Assembly (NCBI GenBank): GCA_021292165.1
Contig: CM037877.1
Span: 106,081,858 to 106,145,857 of the forward strand
Length of the DNA stretch: 64,000 nt
DNA from: Shinisaurus crocodilurus
Lineage: Eukaryota; Chordata; Lepidosauria; Squamata; Shinisauridae
Direction of reading: 5' to 3'
Below the pieces are notes generated by a model that did no database searches, was not told the DNA's origin, and saw only the letters and a program-made list of their open reading frames with translations. Positions 42,640-54,080 of this stretch are shown piece by piece; position 1 is the first letter of the stretch, and every line of letters starts with the position of its first letter. Both the position numbers and the translations under genes were made by a program.

Positions 42640-44249
42640 AATAATAATAATAATAATAATAATAATAATTATATTATTATTATTATTATTATTATTTTAA
42701 AAAAAATATTTCTTACCCGCCTCTCTGTTTAGATCGAGGCGGGGAACAACAAAAATATAAAATACATAATCTAATCAAAACACAACACATACTATTAAAA
42801 CATCTTAAAACTACTTTAAAACATTATAAAACATCTTAAAAACATCTTAAAAGCATCCTAAAATTCTGCCAGATAGGCCTGCTGGAAGAGATCAGTCTTT
42901 ATGGCTTTTTAAAATTCTAAGATACTGCTAAGTTGACGAATCTCCTTCGGCAGGCCATTCCATAATCTGGGAGCAGCAGAAGAAAAGGTCCTCTGGGTAA
43001 TACCCGTCAGCCTAGTTTTGGCTGGCTGAAGTAAATTCTTCCCAGAGGACCTGAGTGTGTGGGGCGGATTGTATGGGAGAAGGCGATCCCGTAGGTAGCC
43101 TGGACCCAAACAATGTAGGGCTTTAAATAACCAACACTTTATACTTCGCCCGGAAACTGATTGGCAGCCTGTGGAGTGCTTTTAAAACTGGTGTGATGTG
43201 GGCACCCCTAGGTGTACCAGTAACGAATCTGGCTGCCATATTTTGCACTAGTTGAAGTTTCCGGACTAGGTATAAAGGTAGCCCTATGTACAGCGCATTG
43301 CAGAAGTCGAGCCTCGAAGTTAACAGCACGTGCACTACCGTCTTTAGGTCCTCCAACTCTAGGAAGGGGCGCAGCTGGCGTATCAGCCGAAGCTGATAAT
43401 AGGCACTCCTAGCTGTCGCATCTATCTGGGATGTCATTTGGAGCGACGGATCCAGAAGCACCCCCAAGCTGCGAACACAGTTTTTCAGGGGGAGTGTAAC
43501 CCCATCCAGAACTGGTTGGCATACCTCCAAACCCAGGTTGTGGCCTTTGACAGCAAGAACCTCCGTCTTGTCTGGATTCAGTTTCAGTTTATTTTTCCTC
43601 ATCCAGCCCATTACTGCCTCCAGGCATTCATTCAGAGGAGACACACTGTCCTTAGCTGACGCTGTTTCTGAAGGCATAGAGAAATATATTTGGGTGTCAT
43701 CAGCATACTGATAGCACCCCGCCCCATGCCCCTGGATGATCTCTCCCAGCGGCTTCATGTAGATATTAAATAGCATTGGGGAAAGAATAGCTCCTTGTGG
43801 CACGCCACATAGCAGCTCCTTTTTGGAGGAGCAGCTATCCCCAAGCATCATCATCTGGAACCTACCCGAGAGGTAGGACTGGAACCGCTGAAGCACAGTG
43901 CCCCCGATTCCCAGTCCCCTCAGGCATTCCAGAAGGATACCATGGTTGATGGTATCGAAAGCCGCTGAGAGGTCCAAAAGCACCAACAGGGACACACTCC
44001 CCCTGTCGGTACTCAGGCGCAGATCATCTGCTAAGGCGACCATAGCAGTCTCAACTCCGTATCCTGCTCTGAAGCCAGTTTGAAATGGGTCTAGAAAATC
44101 GGTGTCATCCAAAACTGCTTGGAGTTGGAAGGCAACCGCCCTCTCGATCACCTTGCCCAAGAATGGGAGATTCAACACTGGTCTGTAATTGTTAAGGTCC
44201 AAGGGATCCAGGGAGAGCTTTTTTAGAAGCGGCCGTACGTACCACCGTA
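42640..44249 (-). mobile_element. L2-type LINE inserted in CR1 ORF1
   Basis: A 5'-truncated LINE of about 1.6 kb. On the minus strand it runs from 44249 through the reverse transcriptase and C-terminal region to a 3' UTR ('ccgcctcgatctaaacagag') and an (ATT)n tail ending at about 42640. Its two junctions abut contiguous CR1 ORF1 sequence, with at most about one base of ambiguity and no clear target duplication. The near-intact frame suggests it is younger than most LINE copies here. Confidence 0.88.
43123..44202 (-). pseudogene. L2/CR1-type reverse transcriptase, 359-codon open segment
   Basis: The frame encodes the fingers and palm of a non-LTR reverse transcriptase: 'NNYRPVLNLPFLGKVIERAV' near the start, 'LLDLSAAFDTINHGILL' (about residues 75-91), 'GVPQGAILSPMLFNIYM' (about 133-149) and the catalytic 'YQYADDTQ' (about 162-169). 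It continues through 'LNPDKTEVL' and 'KLQLVQN' to a stop at 43123. The conserved C-terminus ('LWNGLPKEIRQL') continues in another frame at 42909-43109, so there is at least one stop and one frameshift. Endonuclease and most N-terminal domains are missing. It would act in target-primed reverse transcription in an intact element. L2 versus a related clade such as Vingi cannot be settled by eye. Confidence 0.9.
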
Positions 44250-45029
44250 CTTTAGTTTTCTTCCCAAATCTTCAAAGTCTGACGTGATTTCTTTGTAACT
44301 CTGCTTGGCAGTATCATTTGTTCCCATGTGGATGAGAAGAAAGGGATATGTGTCAGTGGGCTTTATGAGCCTTGGCAACTATTCTATCACATCTTTAATC
44401 CATCCCCCGGGGAGACAGCACACCTGGCAAGTCCATGGGTCTTCGCAACATACTTCGGTTTTAATCCCCCACAGGAGGGAGTCTCCCACAACCAGTACTT
44501 TTCTCTTCCTTGTACTGTAGGCCTCGCCTCGGTTTCATTGCCTCCACTTGACTGATCTTCAGCCTCCTTCTCACTGTCACATTGGGTGCCCCATAATTCT
44601 TCCTCTGCAGGCTGTCCTCCAGTCTCGTCCTCAAGTACTTGAAAGCGGTTCCATAGTTCCACTGCTTCCACTGGTGCAGAATGTCCTCTAGTTCTTCTGT
44701 TCCTAACAGTCACCCTTTTCCAGGGAAGTTTCCTCTGCTTCATTTTTCCTCGCCTCAGCACTCTCCGATTCTGCCTCAGTTTGCTGTTGCTCTTCTGGCA
44801 CTTGTACTTCGTTTTGTTGTTGTAGTTCCACTGTTCTGTCTAAGAACTCTTCACTTTCTCTTATACTCCTTAGCGTTGACACTCGCCGCTCCAGTCCTCT
44901 AACTTTTTCTTCCAACAGCACAACCAGCTTGCACTTGCTGCACGTGTAGGTCCTGTTGATCTCAGGCAGGAAAACAAACATTGCGCACACATTGCAGGTC
45001 ACCATCACTGGAGAGTCTTTTCTGTCCAT
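44250..45029 (-). pseudogene. CR1 LINE ORF1, N-terminal part
   Basis: Starting at 45029, the frame encodes a Cys-rich zinc-ribbon-like segment ('VTCNVCAMFVF' and 'TYTCSKCKLVVLLEEKV'), then a heptad-like coiled coil and a Gln/Glu-rich linker. After frameshifts near 44700 and around 44480-44520 the esterase appears: 'VVGDSLLWG' (catalytic Ser block, about 44470-44490) and 'FLLIHMGTNDT' (GTND block, about 44310-44330). A stop codon lies between these two blocks. It ends at 44250, where an L2-type LINE is inserted. In intact CR1 elements ORF1 is thought to bind RNA and carry an esterase. Confidence 0.85.
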
Positions 45030-45380
45030 AGTTCTCTATTCCCTTTTTGTTTCTACCTTTCTTTTTGTACTGGAATGGCCGGTGCCTTGTCCTGCCTCCA
45101 TGAAAGTTAACAAAGAGTCCCCCTGGTCTTTAAGTGTGTGTTACAAGAACAAAACAAACAAGCACAAAAAATTCTTAGCGCCCTCCCCCTTGACCTCCCC
45201 TGCCGAACTCTGCTGCCAAACTCCTGTTTGCTCTCCCTGTTCACTTGCTCTGATCGCTCGCTCTCTGGGAACCTTCTTGCCTATATAGCCCCCAAAACAG
45301 CTAGAGCCCCTCCTGTGCTTCTGCTCAGCTGGGAGTCAAGAAACAGAATGAGAATAGCTAGAATAGCTTACTAGGTGTGC
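45030..45380 (-). promoter_or_regulatory. Putative CR1 5' UTR / internal promoter region
   Basis: Sequence upstream of the CR1 ORF1 start on the minus strand, moderately GC-rich with G/A-rich words on that strand. It continues without an obvious repeat boundary to about 45380. Promoter function is inferred from position only. If correct, this CR1 copy was nearly full-length at its 5' end, which is uncommon. Confidence 0.5.
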
Positions 45381-45964
45381 ACAGCAGCACAAGACTATTG
45401 TGTGGGATAGGGATGGGTGGTGAGGGGGCATGATACAGGTGGAACCAAGGATATCCTGCATGTCACCATAGGACTCCTTTGGTCAACTTAGCTACATTGT
45501 CTGATATATTGTAGTAACTTGTTTCATTGGGATAGTAACTGATAGGCTGCCAGGGTCAGCCTTATGATCTGAATTAAAGAAGTGCTTCCTAAGAGCAGCC
45601 ACTCTAGAAAGCCTGTGCACGATGCATGTCCCCCATGCAATCTTGGGGATGGTCCACTCCACCACCACAAGACCAATGTCCATGATGTGCCCACCAAGTC
45701 ATGTTCCTCAGCTTGTCACATGAATGGGCCTGTCCTGCAGATCACTAAGAAGGTCGGATTTACTCCATTCACTTCAGATAAGATGCTGCTGTCACTACGT
45801 TAGAGCACTCCACTGTGTCTGCCTGCTTTTCTATGCATTTTTTAAAAACACACAGGTGGCCCACTGCAGAACCACCCTTTGATTGTAAGACTTTTAAGCT
45901 TCCTAAAACTTTACTGTGCTAAGACATGTAGGCAGCCCCCCCATACCTTTTGATGGAAAATAAT
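45381..45964. other. Unannotated region
   Basis: No gene or recognised repeat. Confidence 0.4.
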
Positions 45965-46080
45965 ACTTAGATTTCATAGATTTCATAGATCATAGAGTTG
46001 GAAGGAGCCTACAAGGCTATCGAGTCCAACCCCCTGCTGAATGCAGGAAACTAGAGGAGGGGGTCTCCCATCCAAGTCAA
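45965..46080 (-). mobile_element. 5S rRNA/CR1 chimeric SINE, truncated second copy
   Basis: Reversed, it reads 'acttggatgggagacccctc' directly followed by 'ctctagtttcctgcattcag' and 'ggttggactcgatagccttg', then 'atctatgaaatctatgaaat'. The junction between 5S box C and CR1-like tail is identical to that at 3203. The head is truncated within the 5S region. The 3' end carries the repeated unit 'atctatgaa', related to the CR1 octamer. Confidence 0.88.
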
Positions 46081-47084
46081 TTTATATTATATTGCACACG
46101 TGCAAAGTTGGCAGTATAATAGTCATGGTACCACATCGTTGAGCCAATAATGTTTACTGGAAGGAAAGAAATACTGTGCTGGCTACACTGATGTGTTGTG
46201 CATTTCAATGTTTGCTCATTTGGAAAAAAAAAAAAAAAGCACACTGTTGGAATGCACTGTTGGCAGATACCCCAGTGTCTGGAGTTATCAAATATTCTCC
46301 TAATTTGATCTTGTCTGTTTTTTGGCTCTGTTACAATTTGGTGGGGAAAATGAAGCAAGGAAAGTTTTCTGTTTTCATTATATCTCTCATTATCCACCCT
46401 AATTCACTCTCCCAGGAATCAGTGTCTGAACTCCCATTTACTTTGGATCAGTGTACATGAGACAGTGGGGCTCTGCATGGGGGATCTCAGTAGATCCCTG
46501 TGGTGCCTGGCTACATATGCCCACTCATTTATAAGCAAGGGCTCAAAATGCAGGTCATGGTGGGCACGTTTGCCCCTAATATCCCTGGATAAACCCTCCT
46601 GTAGTGTGGATACAACAAGTTCTGAATATGTTTGGATTAGAATCAATCTATACATTTTTCTGTTTTCATGGGATCCATAAGGGAGGGATGCAATGTAGAA
46701 AACCTTGAAGAAGGGAACTAACTTGCTTCTGTCACAAAACATCTTTCTCTAGGATCCATAGTGAGGAACAAGTTTCCCCATTGGAAGGTTCCCCCAATTT
46801 CTTCCCTGTAGAAGTGAATGCATTATGTTGCATAGGGAACCGGAAGGGGATGCAATCTGGAAATTGCATGTGGACATACATGAGGGGGGGGTTGACTTAA
46901 AGGTCTCCAGGAATTTGCAGGGGTGTGCTTCCCATGAATAAAGCATTTCCCAAATTGCAGCCTTTATAATTCCCCATATAACTGCCAGGAAACTGCCCAG
47001 TCTTCTGACCCTGCTGACATGGTTCATGTCTTTCAAATCTTCTCAAGCGTGACAGAAGAGTTTACTTCTCAAGAAGTAAAGGGA
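46081..47084. other. Unannotated region
   Basis: No supported gene. There is a poly-A run at 46223-46238. Frames at 46077-46397 and 46419-46742 show no domains. Confidence 0.4.
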
Positions 47085-47527
47085 GGGGGAGGGAGAAATT
47101 TGTTCAGTTCATAAGTTATTGGAAACTTCCATAATTTCACACTTTTGAACCACTTTGCAAACCAAAATGCAGTTATCTTCCAGAATTCCCACTTCTCTGA
47201 ATTTTGCAATGGAGTTCTCCAATCAAGAAATATAAAGTGTGTATATTAGAGAAAATGACACTCAAAATGCATTATATTAGGAAAATTGCTTGCAAAATTG
47301 TGTATATTAAGCAAAACCACATAGAAAAATGAACCTACTAGGATAAATGTACACAAAAACGCTTATGAATTTTCATGCAACCTTTAAAAAAAAAAAACAA
47401 ACCCAAAAATTAGGATGGATTGAATTTATGACTGGAGAAATTCTCAATGTTTGAGATGAACGGAATCTAAGACTGGAAAAATGAGAAACGGAGAGAAACC
47501 AAAATCGACAAATTCATTCATCCCTAG
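47085..47527 (-). mobile_element. TAGGGATG-type MITE, family G, reversed
   Basis: The right end 'aaattcattcatcccta' is the reversed terminus. The interior 'gagaaattctcaatgtttga', 'ttttgcaatggagttctcca' and 'atcaagaaatataaagtgtg' matches 1949-2610 (reversed) and 55860-56105 (same orientation). The left terminus is decayed. Confidence 0.65.
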
Positions 47528-47984
47528 GGAAAAGCCAGAGAGGCTCTCAAACCAATGCTGTCAGTGTATGAGCTGGTTTTCTTTCATGCTCTGAGAAGTC
47601 ACATCAATAGCAGATAAAAGAAACAGAAGGCAGCAAATTGGGCAAGCTATTATTTCCACGGTTTTGACCTAGGTCTCATAAACATTAGATGCAGCAGTAC
47701 CCTGTGTCTGGACTTAACGCTGCAGGTGGGGGCTTACAGGATGGAATGTTAATAGCATATCAGTAAGAAGGCTAGGCTAGAACCTTTCTCTCTCAGATTT
47801 AGTTTTGCAGTCATTCCTGGTCATCCATACAATATGGTGCTGGAAAATTGCTGCTCCACCCTGTGGCTAGTGCCTTCTCTCACACACAGTGGGATGCACT
47901 TCTGAGAAAGCGTGTGCAGGACTGTTGCACTGCACACGTGGAAAGCTTCACATATCTATATTTTATCATTTGGGAGGTAGCAAT
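47528..47984. other. Unannotated region
   Basis: No gene or recognised repeat. Confidence 0.4.
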
Positions 47985-48400
47985 CCCATGGCCCCTATAC
48001 AGCATCTGAGGGGCCATAAGATAGTTGATCTGAAGACGGAGACAGTGCTCTGAGTGTGACCACAGAGCGGGGAATCAGAGAACTGACCCCCCGCTCCTCG
48101 GCCCCCTTGCAGCCATCATGGAAAGAACCGCACTGGCTGCCCTCCGGGGTCGGGAAAGGAGAAAAGGAGGCATTTTGGTGGGTGGGGATGGGAGGAGACT
48201 GCAGTGCAAAGGCCAGGATACAAGGTATCCTGAGGCCTCTCCAGCCTCCTTTCTCCCCCCTCTGAAGCGCACCAGCTAGATGGGCAAAAACGCCCATTGA
48301 GTGAAAGGCAGGGCGGGAGGATGGGGAGGCAAAGATCGCCTCCATCACTCCTCCCACTCTGCATAGGATGACCATAAGCCTCCTATGGGTTGCGCCCCAT
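47985..48400. repeat. GC-rich interspersed repeat, family J, second copy
   Basis: 'cagcatctgaggggccataa', 'ggaaagaaccgcactggctg' and 'cactcctcccactctgcata' match 37826-38275 in order. The 136-codon frame at 47995-48405 minus belongs to the repeat and resembles the corresponding frame of the other copy. Confidence 0.7.
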
Positions 48401-48406
48401 GCCATT

Positions 48407-48411
<5 letters not shown>

Positions 48412-48440
<29 letters not shown>
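48412..48440 (+). repeat. (TA)n microsatellite
   Basis: About 14 TA units at the edge of the GC-rich repeat. Confidence 0.95.
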
Positions 48441-48443
<3 letters not shown>

Positions 48444-49102
48444 AAATAATCTATTTCAGTCACTGATCGCTGTCAGCTAGAGTGTCCAATTTAGGGAAAG
48501 CCCATTTTCTTGTGAGTTCCTCACTGGCAAAAGCCAGCTTAATTTTAGAACTCCCCTCCCCCTTTTTTTTACATAAATGTTAAATCTGCTCTGAATTAAG
48601 TTAAGAATTTGTTAGAGGGATCTTTGCCTCAGGAGATGGCACTTTATCATGCACAGCAAAAATGTAGAATGAGTCTCACACATAAACTCTGGAATTTACT
48701 TTGGTAGATTCCCAATTTACACATTTTGCCCTTCTTGGTCACTGCAGTGTAGACAGCAAATAATGCTTTAATGTCATGTCTAGAAATCAATATTCAAGCA
48801 ACTTTATAGTCCATTTCACAGCCAGGTGCCTTTTGTTCAACAACTGTCTATAATATATAATACAGGCAACACTTCATAATAACTTACAATAAGCTATACC
48901 CTTATTCCTGTTTATTTAATACAACCAGAGGTTATTTTGAAGAGCAATTCAACCACAAACATCTGATGGAAGTCAAGGGAATTGTTCATCCAACTTGCAA
49001 AATGTTGCAGAAGCATTGATGGCAAAGGAATTGCCCAGTGTTCCCTTGCTGAAATCTCTCCCCCCCAATCCCAGAAGATCTCACCAGAGCTAATGAGGCC
49101 CG
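48441..49102. other. Unannotated region
   Basis: No gene or clear repeat. A/T-rich. Confidence 0.4.
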
Positions 49103-49679
49103 TAGGGATGTGCTGACGGTGGAAAGTCCAGCTCATTTAAGCTCGATGGACCTCCTGCCTGCTTCTGAGCCAATGATTGGAAGGAGACCAAGTTGGGTGT
49201 GTGTGTGTTTCTGCAGACATCTGTCTCTAAGATGGACTTCAGTTTATGATTTTTTTTAAAAAAAACACTAAGGAAATTTGCAGAAATAGCAGCATTCTGT
49301 GCATTTTGTGCAATCAGCGCCTGAAGAGTACATGCAATTTGCATGAAATTGGCCGATTTGTGCAAATTGCGCTAGATCCACGAGATTTTTGGGTGCTGAT
49401 TTGCGCAAAACATACAAAATACCGTGATTTATGCAAGTTGCATAAAGTCACACAAATTGTGCAAATTGTGCAATTTTTGCAAATTTCCTTAGCAGTTAAA
49501 AAAAAAAAAAAGGTGCAAACCACGGCCCATCTTAGAGACGGACATCCGCGAGCTGGCTCAACTCGCATCATACCAAGTCAGCACCAGCGCAGGGCTGGCA
49601 AACAGGAATCTGGAGGGGCCAAACTGTGAACATGGTCCATCGGATTTTCACCCCCTACTGGATTCCTCACACATCCCTA
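49103..49679. mobile_element. TAGGGATG-type foldback MITE, family A, complete
   Basis: Termini 'tagggatgtgctgacgg' and 'cctcacacatcccta'. Subterminal 'catctgtctctaagatggac' is mirrored by 'catcttagagacggacatcc'. The centre is an imperfect palindrome of 'gcaaat' words around about 49375. Its orientation is inverted relative to 4173-4778. No transposase. Confidence 0.85.
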
Positions 49680-50154
49680 AATTTATGAGGGTTGGGTACA
49701 GTTTGCTTACAGTAAACAGGCTGAGACGTTTTCAAGGAATAAAACAGCCTGATAGGCCCAAAGAAGTCTCTCAAAAACTTGTGTCACATATTTAAATTGC
49801 CACTCAGTTTCTTGGAAGAACCTTTGAGGTAAAAGTGGAGTTTCCTGCTAAATGTCCTAAAGGGAGAAATCACCAAGCTTATTCAGGTAAGGGAGGGGGG
49901 AGGGTATGGCAAGAACTGCCCTCAGGAATGTCAGCTATGGCCCTGTTTAGCAACAACTTCTACTGATGGGTCCTGTTTAGTGTTTGTTTGATTCTAGTTT
50001 TTAAAATGGTGGATATTTTCAAATTTTTAAGCTTCATTATTGTCAGCGTCTCAGCACCTGGACAGATCGTCACTTTTCCAGGCTTATTTACAAAGCTGAT
50101 TAAATTGTGGTAGCTGTTTTTATTTTTAGAGTGTGTGTCATTATTGCTTGATGG
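49680..50154. other. Unannotated region
   Basis: No gene or recognised repeat. Confidence 0.4.
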
Positions 50155-50362
50155 ATTTTACTGGAGAGGGTCTGCATTTTCAACAGCAGAACTTTGCTTG
50201 TAGTATGTCCTGGATCTCTGGCATCGCCAGGTAAAAGAATCAGGTAGCAGATGATGGGGAAGCCCTGTTTCTGAGCCCCTGCTGATCTGTTGGCAGTCAC
50301 AGTAGACAATGAAGAAACAGTCTGAGCTAGTATAAGGCAGCTTCCTAAGTTCTCTGTTTGTG
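50155..50362 (+). mobile_element. tRNA-Ala-type SINE body, degraded
   Basis: The end 'ctgagctagtataaggcagc' plus 'ttcctaagttc' and 'cagtagacaatgaagaaaca' parallel the 3' part of 10345-10487. The start is uncertain and the tRNA head is not recognisable. Confidence 0.6.
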
Positions 50363-51064
50363 TTTTCCAGAAATTGCATTATTTTAAATTAATTTTTCAT
50401 TTTTGGTACATTGCCATGGGCACCTTTGTGCAGAGAAGCAGCTCATAAATATTAAAGCTTACTCTAATCAGTTTGGATTTGACACAACATCTCACTGTTC
50501 CTGCCACATTTGGCCCACGCTCTACCCAGGCCTTGAATTACTTTAAATGTTTATCTTACCCTTCACAGAATCATATTTTCCCATTCTCTGCTATTCTAAG
50601 TGCTACCACAAAAGAAGCCTAATAAACAACTGAATCAACAATGGAAATTCATGTTTGCTCTCAATCCCATCAGTCTGAATCCCCTGATGGCATGAGCATT
50701 AATGAAAGTTTCCCTGCCTTTTTCATTTAATATTGCAGCTGAGCAAAACGTGTGCAGCAGGAGGAGGAGAGAAAAGAATCTTAATATAGGAAATAATCTC
50801 CTGGCAGCCATTTTCAAAATAAATATTTCCTTTTCATTTTTAACTAAAACCTTCCCCATCTGTTCTGCTCTCTCATTGCAAATGCATGAAGAGCATCACT
50901 CACAGACCCATCATAAAGAGAGAGGCAAGATTTAGATCTTTGCCTGTGCATCCCTTAATCTTAGTGTAACTCAATGGATATCTACTTTCTTACTGCCTCA
51001 AGTTACTTTCAATATACTAAGAAGAGATGCTCTAATACATTGTCAGTGATCCAACAAATTTCAA

Positions 51065-51065
<1 letters not shown>
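50363..51065. other. Single-copy-like region, candidate conserved element at 50560-50900
   Basis: 50560-50900 has no repeat signature and contains 'gcattaatgaaagtttccct', 'ttcatttaatattgcagctg' and 'ggcagccattttcaaaataa', resembling conserved non-coding DNA. The first ORF-like strings have no domain. Listed from appearance only. Confidence 0.35.

Positions 51066-51140
<75 letters not shown>
51066..51140 (+). repeat. (TG)n(AG)n compound microsatellite
   Basis: About 12 TG units pass directly into about 25 AG units, a 75-bp purine/pyrimidine-patterned tract capable of non-B DNA. Confidence 0.97.
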
Positions 51141-51143
<3 letters not shown>

Positions 51144-51785
51144 AGATTTTAGATATCACTACAGATTCATATAATTTCAGATCAGATCAGAACTGTCCGG
51201 ATCCCAAATGGATCTATAATTGCCTTCATCCCTGTTGTTGTAATTCCCTGGCTGTTTCCCTAACATCAACAAGTTGCATAAAATGGAGTGAGCTATGGGG
51301 AGTGCTATAGCAAGGAATGATCCCCTAAATCCTCACTGTATGGCAGAACCTAGGGGTCTGATATGCTCTGGGCCAAATCCAGAGTCTGGATTCAATATTC
51401 AGGGAAATCTCCTGAAGAAAGAGAAAAGACTCAAGGTAAATCTTTATTGACAGCTCATGTGTCTGTAACTAGGATCATAGGCTGAAGAGTCTGGGGGGAG
51501 TGGGTGTTGATTGAGAGAGATGAATGCTTTATTGATTGTTTACACATGACACATTCATGCATTACTCATATAAAGTGGGCATCACACAATTACTGAGGAG
51601 TGGGGCCACCGTTCTGGCCCCAGTGAAAGGCCCTACCTCTAGATGTTCACACATTCACATAGTTGTCTTTAGTGAAGAAGCCTACACTTAAGCATGCCCC
51701 AGAAGTCCCCATGTATGCCATCTCCCATGCATGAGCATATCCTAGAAGCTCTCATGCGCACCATCTGAGATATCCATGTCTCTTG
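51141..51785. other. Unannotated region
   Basis: No gene or recognised repeat. Confidence 0.4.
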
Positions 51786-52110
51786 TAGGGATGTGTGATG
51801 CTGGGAATTCCATTCCATTTAAGCCTACTGGGATTCCACAGTGTTTCCATTCTGGTAAGTGGTGGTGAACTGTAATGGATTTTTGTTCCCTGATTCCAGA
51901 AATATTTTGTGCATTGGGGGGGGGGGGGTTCTGCCATATTGAGGGCCTTTGATGGAGACACATCAAAGCCTCTGCTGGGCAACCAGGCTGTGGCACTCTC
52001 CTTTGTCATCACACATTCAGCACCTGAACACCAGCTTGGTTGCCCATCAACTGAGTCTGCATATGGGGTGGTGCCTTATGCTTCTGTCCTGATGGTCCCT
52101 TGGGATCAAG
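51786..52110. mobile_element. Possible TAGGGATG-type element with internal hairpins
   Basis: It starts 'tagggatgtgtgatgctggg'. Inside are 'ggcctttgatg'/'catcaaagcc' and 'gggcaaccaggctg'/'cagcttggttgccc' inverted pairs. The right terminus was not found, so the boundary is a guess. Confidence 0.45.
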
Positions 52111-52595
52111 AAAGAAGGCCAGAGTTCTAAAAGAAAGAAAGAATCAGAGTTGCTGTAAGTGAAGAACTGATTAAGAGATATTGATCAATGACAGTAAAGT
52201 ATTGCATAGATAAAGGACCTGGACAAAATAGGAACACAGTCTAGTTAGGTTAACTGGATGTGTTTATCCCTGGTTGTTTTTGTTGCCCTATTTCTCATGT
52301 GTGGGTGTGTCGGTGTCCATTCAGACTTTAAAACTTTTTCCTATTGACATTTTCTTTCAGTAAAATTTAAACTTATTTGAAATGTTGTGATCTCTTATGT
52401 TTTGTTTTGTTACTTACCCCATGTCTAACTGCCAACCCCCACACTACCTCAAGTAAATACCTGGGAATCATAGAATTTTGAAGCTGCTTTTGTGAAGGCA
52501 GTCAGAGAAATAAAGATTTCTACCTGGTGGCAGTGGGAAAGGCCAGAGGGAAGGGAGGGGAAGGCAGGCAGGCAGGTATATGCATGCACGCACAT

Positions 52596-52597
<2 letters not shown>
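52111..52597. other. Unannotated region
   Basis: No gene or recognised repeat. Confidence 0.4.

Positions 52598-52630
<33 letters not shown>
52598..52630 (+). repeat. (CA)n microsatellite
   Basis: About 16 CA units. Confidence 0.97.
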
Positions 52631-52631
<1 letters not shown>

Positions 52632-52846
52632 TTAGCACAGTGGTGGTGTGATAAAAGTGTCAAAAGATGGCTTCTTTCTCAAGGAGTAGAGGAAAATCTC
52701 TCTCTCAGACTTTAGCTTTAAATTCTTTTCCCAGTGATTCTAGTTTATTTATCTTACTTAATTTTATGTATTTCAAATTATTTTTAGGCCTCCTTTCAGT
52801 GTAAAACCCTTTCAAGGCAGCTTCTTTAGCTCTTCATTAGCTCAGT

Positions 52847-53217
52847 TAGGAATGGATATATCAGTCTATTTCTGGTCCATGGCACTTTCACATCTGTTCA
52901 CTCATCAACCTGTCCTGTCCTATTTCTGCATTAATCTGCACTATTCACTTAGATCTGTTCAAGACATATTTAAAGGTGTATTTTAAAACATATCTTCTCA
53001 AAATACACATTTCTATATGTATGTATTTTCCTTTAAAAAGTACACATTTTGAAACACACACACACACACAAACACATATATGAGTCACGTACTGTGCCAG
53101 TACATTCAGGGAGTGAGTGAATGGCCAACTAAGTTCCAATCTGCACATTAGTCTGGGAGATTTGGATTAAGTCTGTTATATCAGAATTCACAAAGATCAA
53201 ATTCCTCATGCATCGGG
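52847..53217 (-). mobile_element. TAGGGATG-type MITE, family B, reversed
   Basis: It starts 'taggaatggatatatcag' and contains 'tttctgcattaatctgcact' and 'tctgcacattagtctgggag', the reversed diagnostic words of family B. It carries an internal (CA)n at 53056-53070. Confidence 0.7.
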
Positions 53218-53299
53218 ACTCTGAGGTCAAAGGTAACCTCATCCAATCATTAAATTAATTAATTCACTGTGAGTTTCTTAGGGTTCTTAATCTTATGCC

Positions 53300-53700
53300 C
53301 GCCCACCTTGTCAGGGGGCCATAGGATAGGCCGGACTCCCCGCCGCGACCTTGGAAATCCTTTCTGAGGTTGCAGTGGGGGGTCCAACCGTGGAGCACCC
53401 TCCCCCAGAGCCAGTGCAGTTCTTTCTGGGCCGGCTGGGATTCAAAGACAGAAGACGGTCTTGGGTACCAGTGTGTGTGTGTGTGTGTGTGTTCCCAAGT
53501 GCGAGGAGGGGAGGAGCGAGGCACTACCGTCCTCTGTGGAATCCAGGCGGTGCCTCAGCCCCTCCTTCTCATGAGGAGGGGAGAAAAATTTACACAGCCG
53601 AAATTGTCCATCTAAAAGTTTTGGAGGGTGAAGGGAGCATGGAGGCAATCCTAGCTGCCACGCTCCTCCTGTCTTCCATTGGATGCCTGTAATCCTAGAA
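53300..53700. repeat. GC-rich interspersed repeat, family J, third copy
   Basis: 'cagggggccataggatag', 'gtgcagttctttctgggccg' and the end 'ctcctcctgtcttccattgg' correspond to family J, but divergence is higher. A (TG)n tract sits at 53471-53491. Confidence 0.55.
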
Positions 53701-53775
53701 GTTTGGAGGGTTACGGATGGGTACCCACATTGAATGGGGCTGTCAGAAGTCTTTTGTCCAAGGGGTTCGTATGAG

Positions 53776-53779
<4 letters not shown>

Positions 53780-53826
<47 letters not shown>
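53780..53826 (+). repeat. (CT)n microsatellite
   Basis: About 23 CT units, adjacent to 'cacacacac'. Confidence 0.97.
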
Positions 53827-53827
<1 letters not shown>

Positions 53828-53829
<2 letters not shown>

Positions 53830-54080
53830 CACACACTCAAGATAAGGAAACATATTCATTATTTGTGCGCGTAGAGGAGAAATAACGACTCAGACACAGT
53901 TGTAGGGTACAGTTATATTGGGCCACATTTATTGAATCATCAATTGGAGATCTACGAAGGAAAAAAGTGTGGGTACTAATTACACCGGCTATCAGCCGGT
54001 CGCCATTGCTATAGGGTGAAACATCTAGCAAAGGAGGGTCACACACACAAGATCAGGAAACATATTCATTATTTGCTGTG
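53828..54080. repeat. Long direct repeat flanking a possible LTR fragment
   Basis: 'aaggaaacatattcattatt' at about 53845 recurs as 'caggaaacatattcattatt' at about 54055. The direct repeat including its 'cacac' lead-in is about 35 bp. The 165-bp segment between, read on the minus strand, has 'gattcaataaatgtggccca', which resembles an LTR polyadenylation region. A repeat of this length is too long for a normal target duplication, so a local duplication is an alternative. Confidence 0.5.

Noticed and set aside
43123..44202. Active LINE reverse transcriptase
   Set aside because: The element lacks the endonuclease and N-terminal domains, and the C-terminus is out of frame, so it cannot be autonomous.
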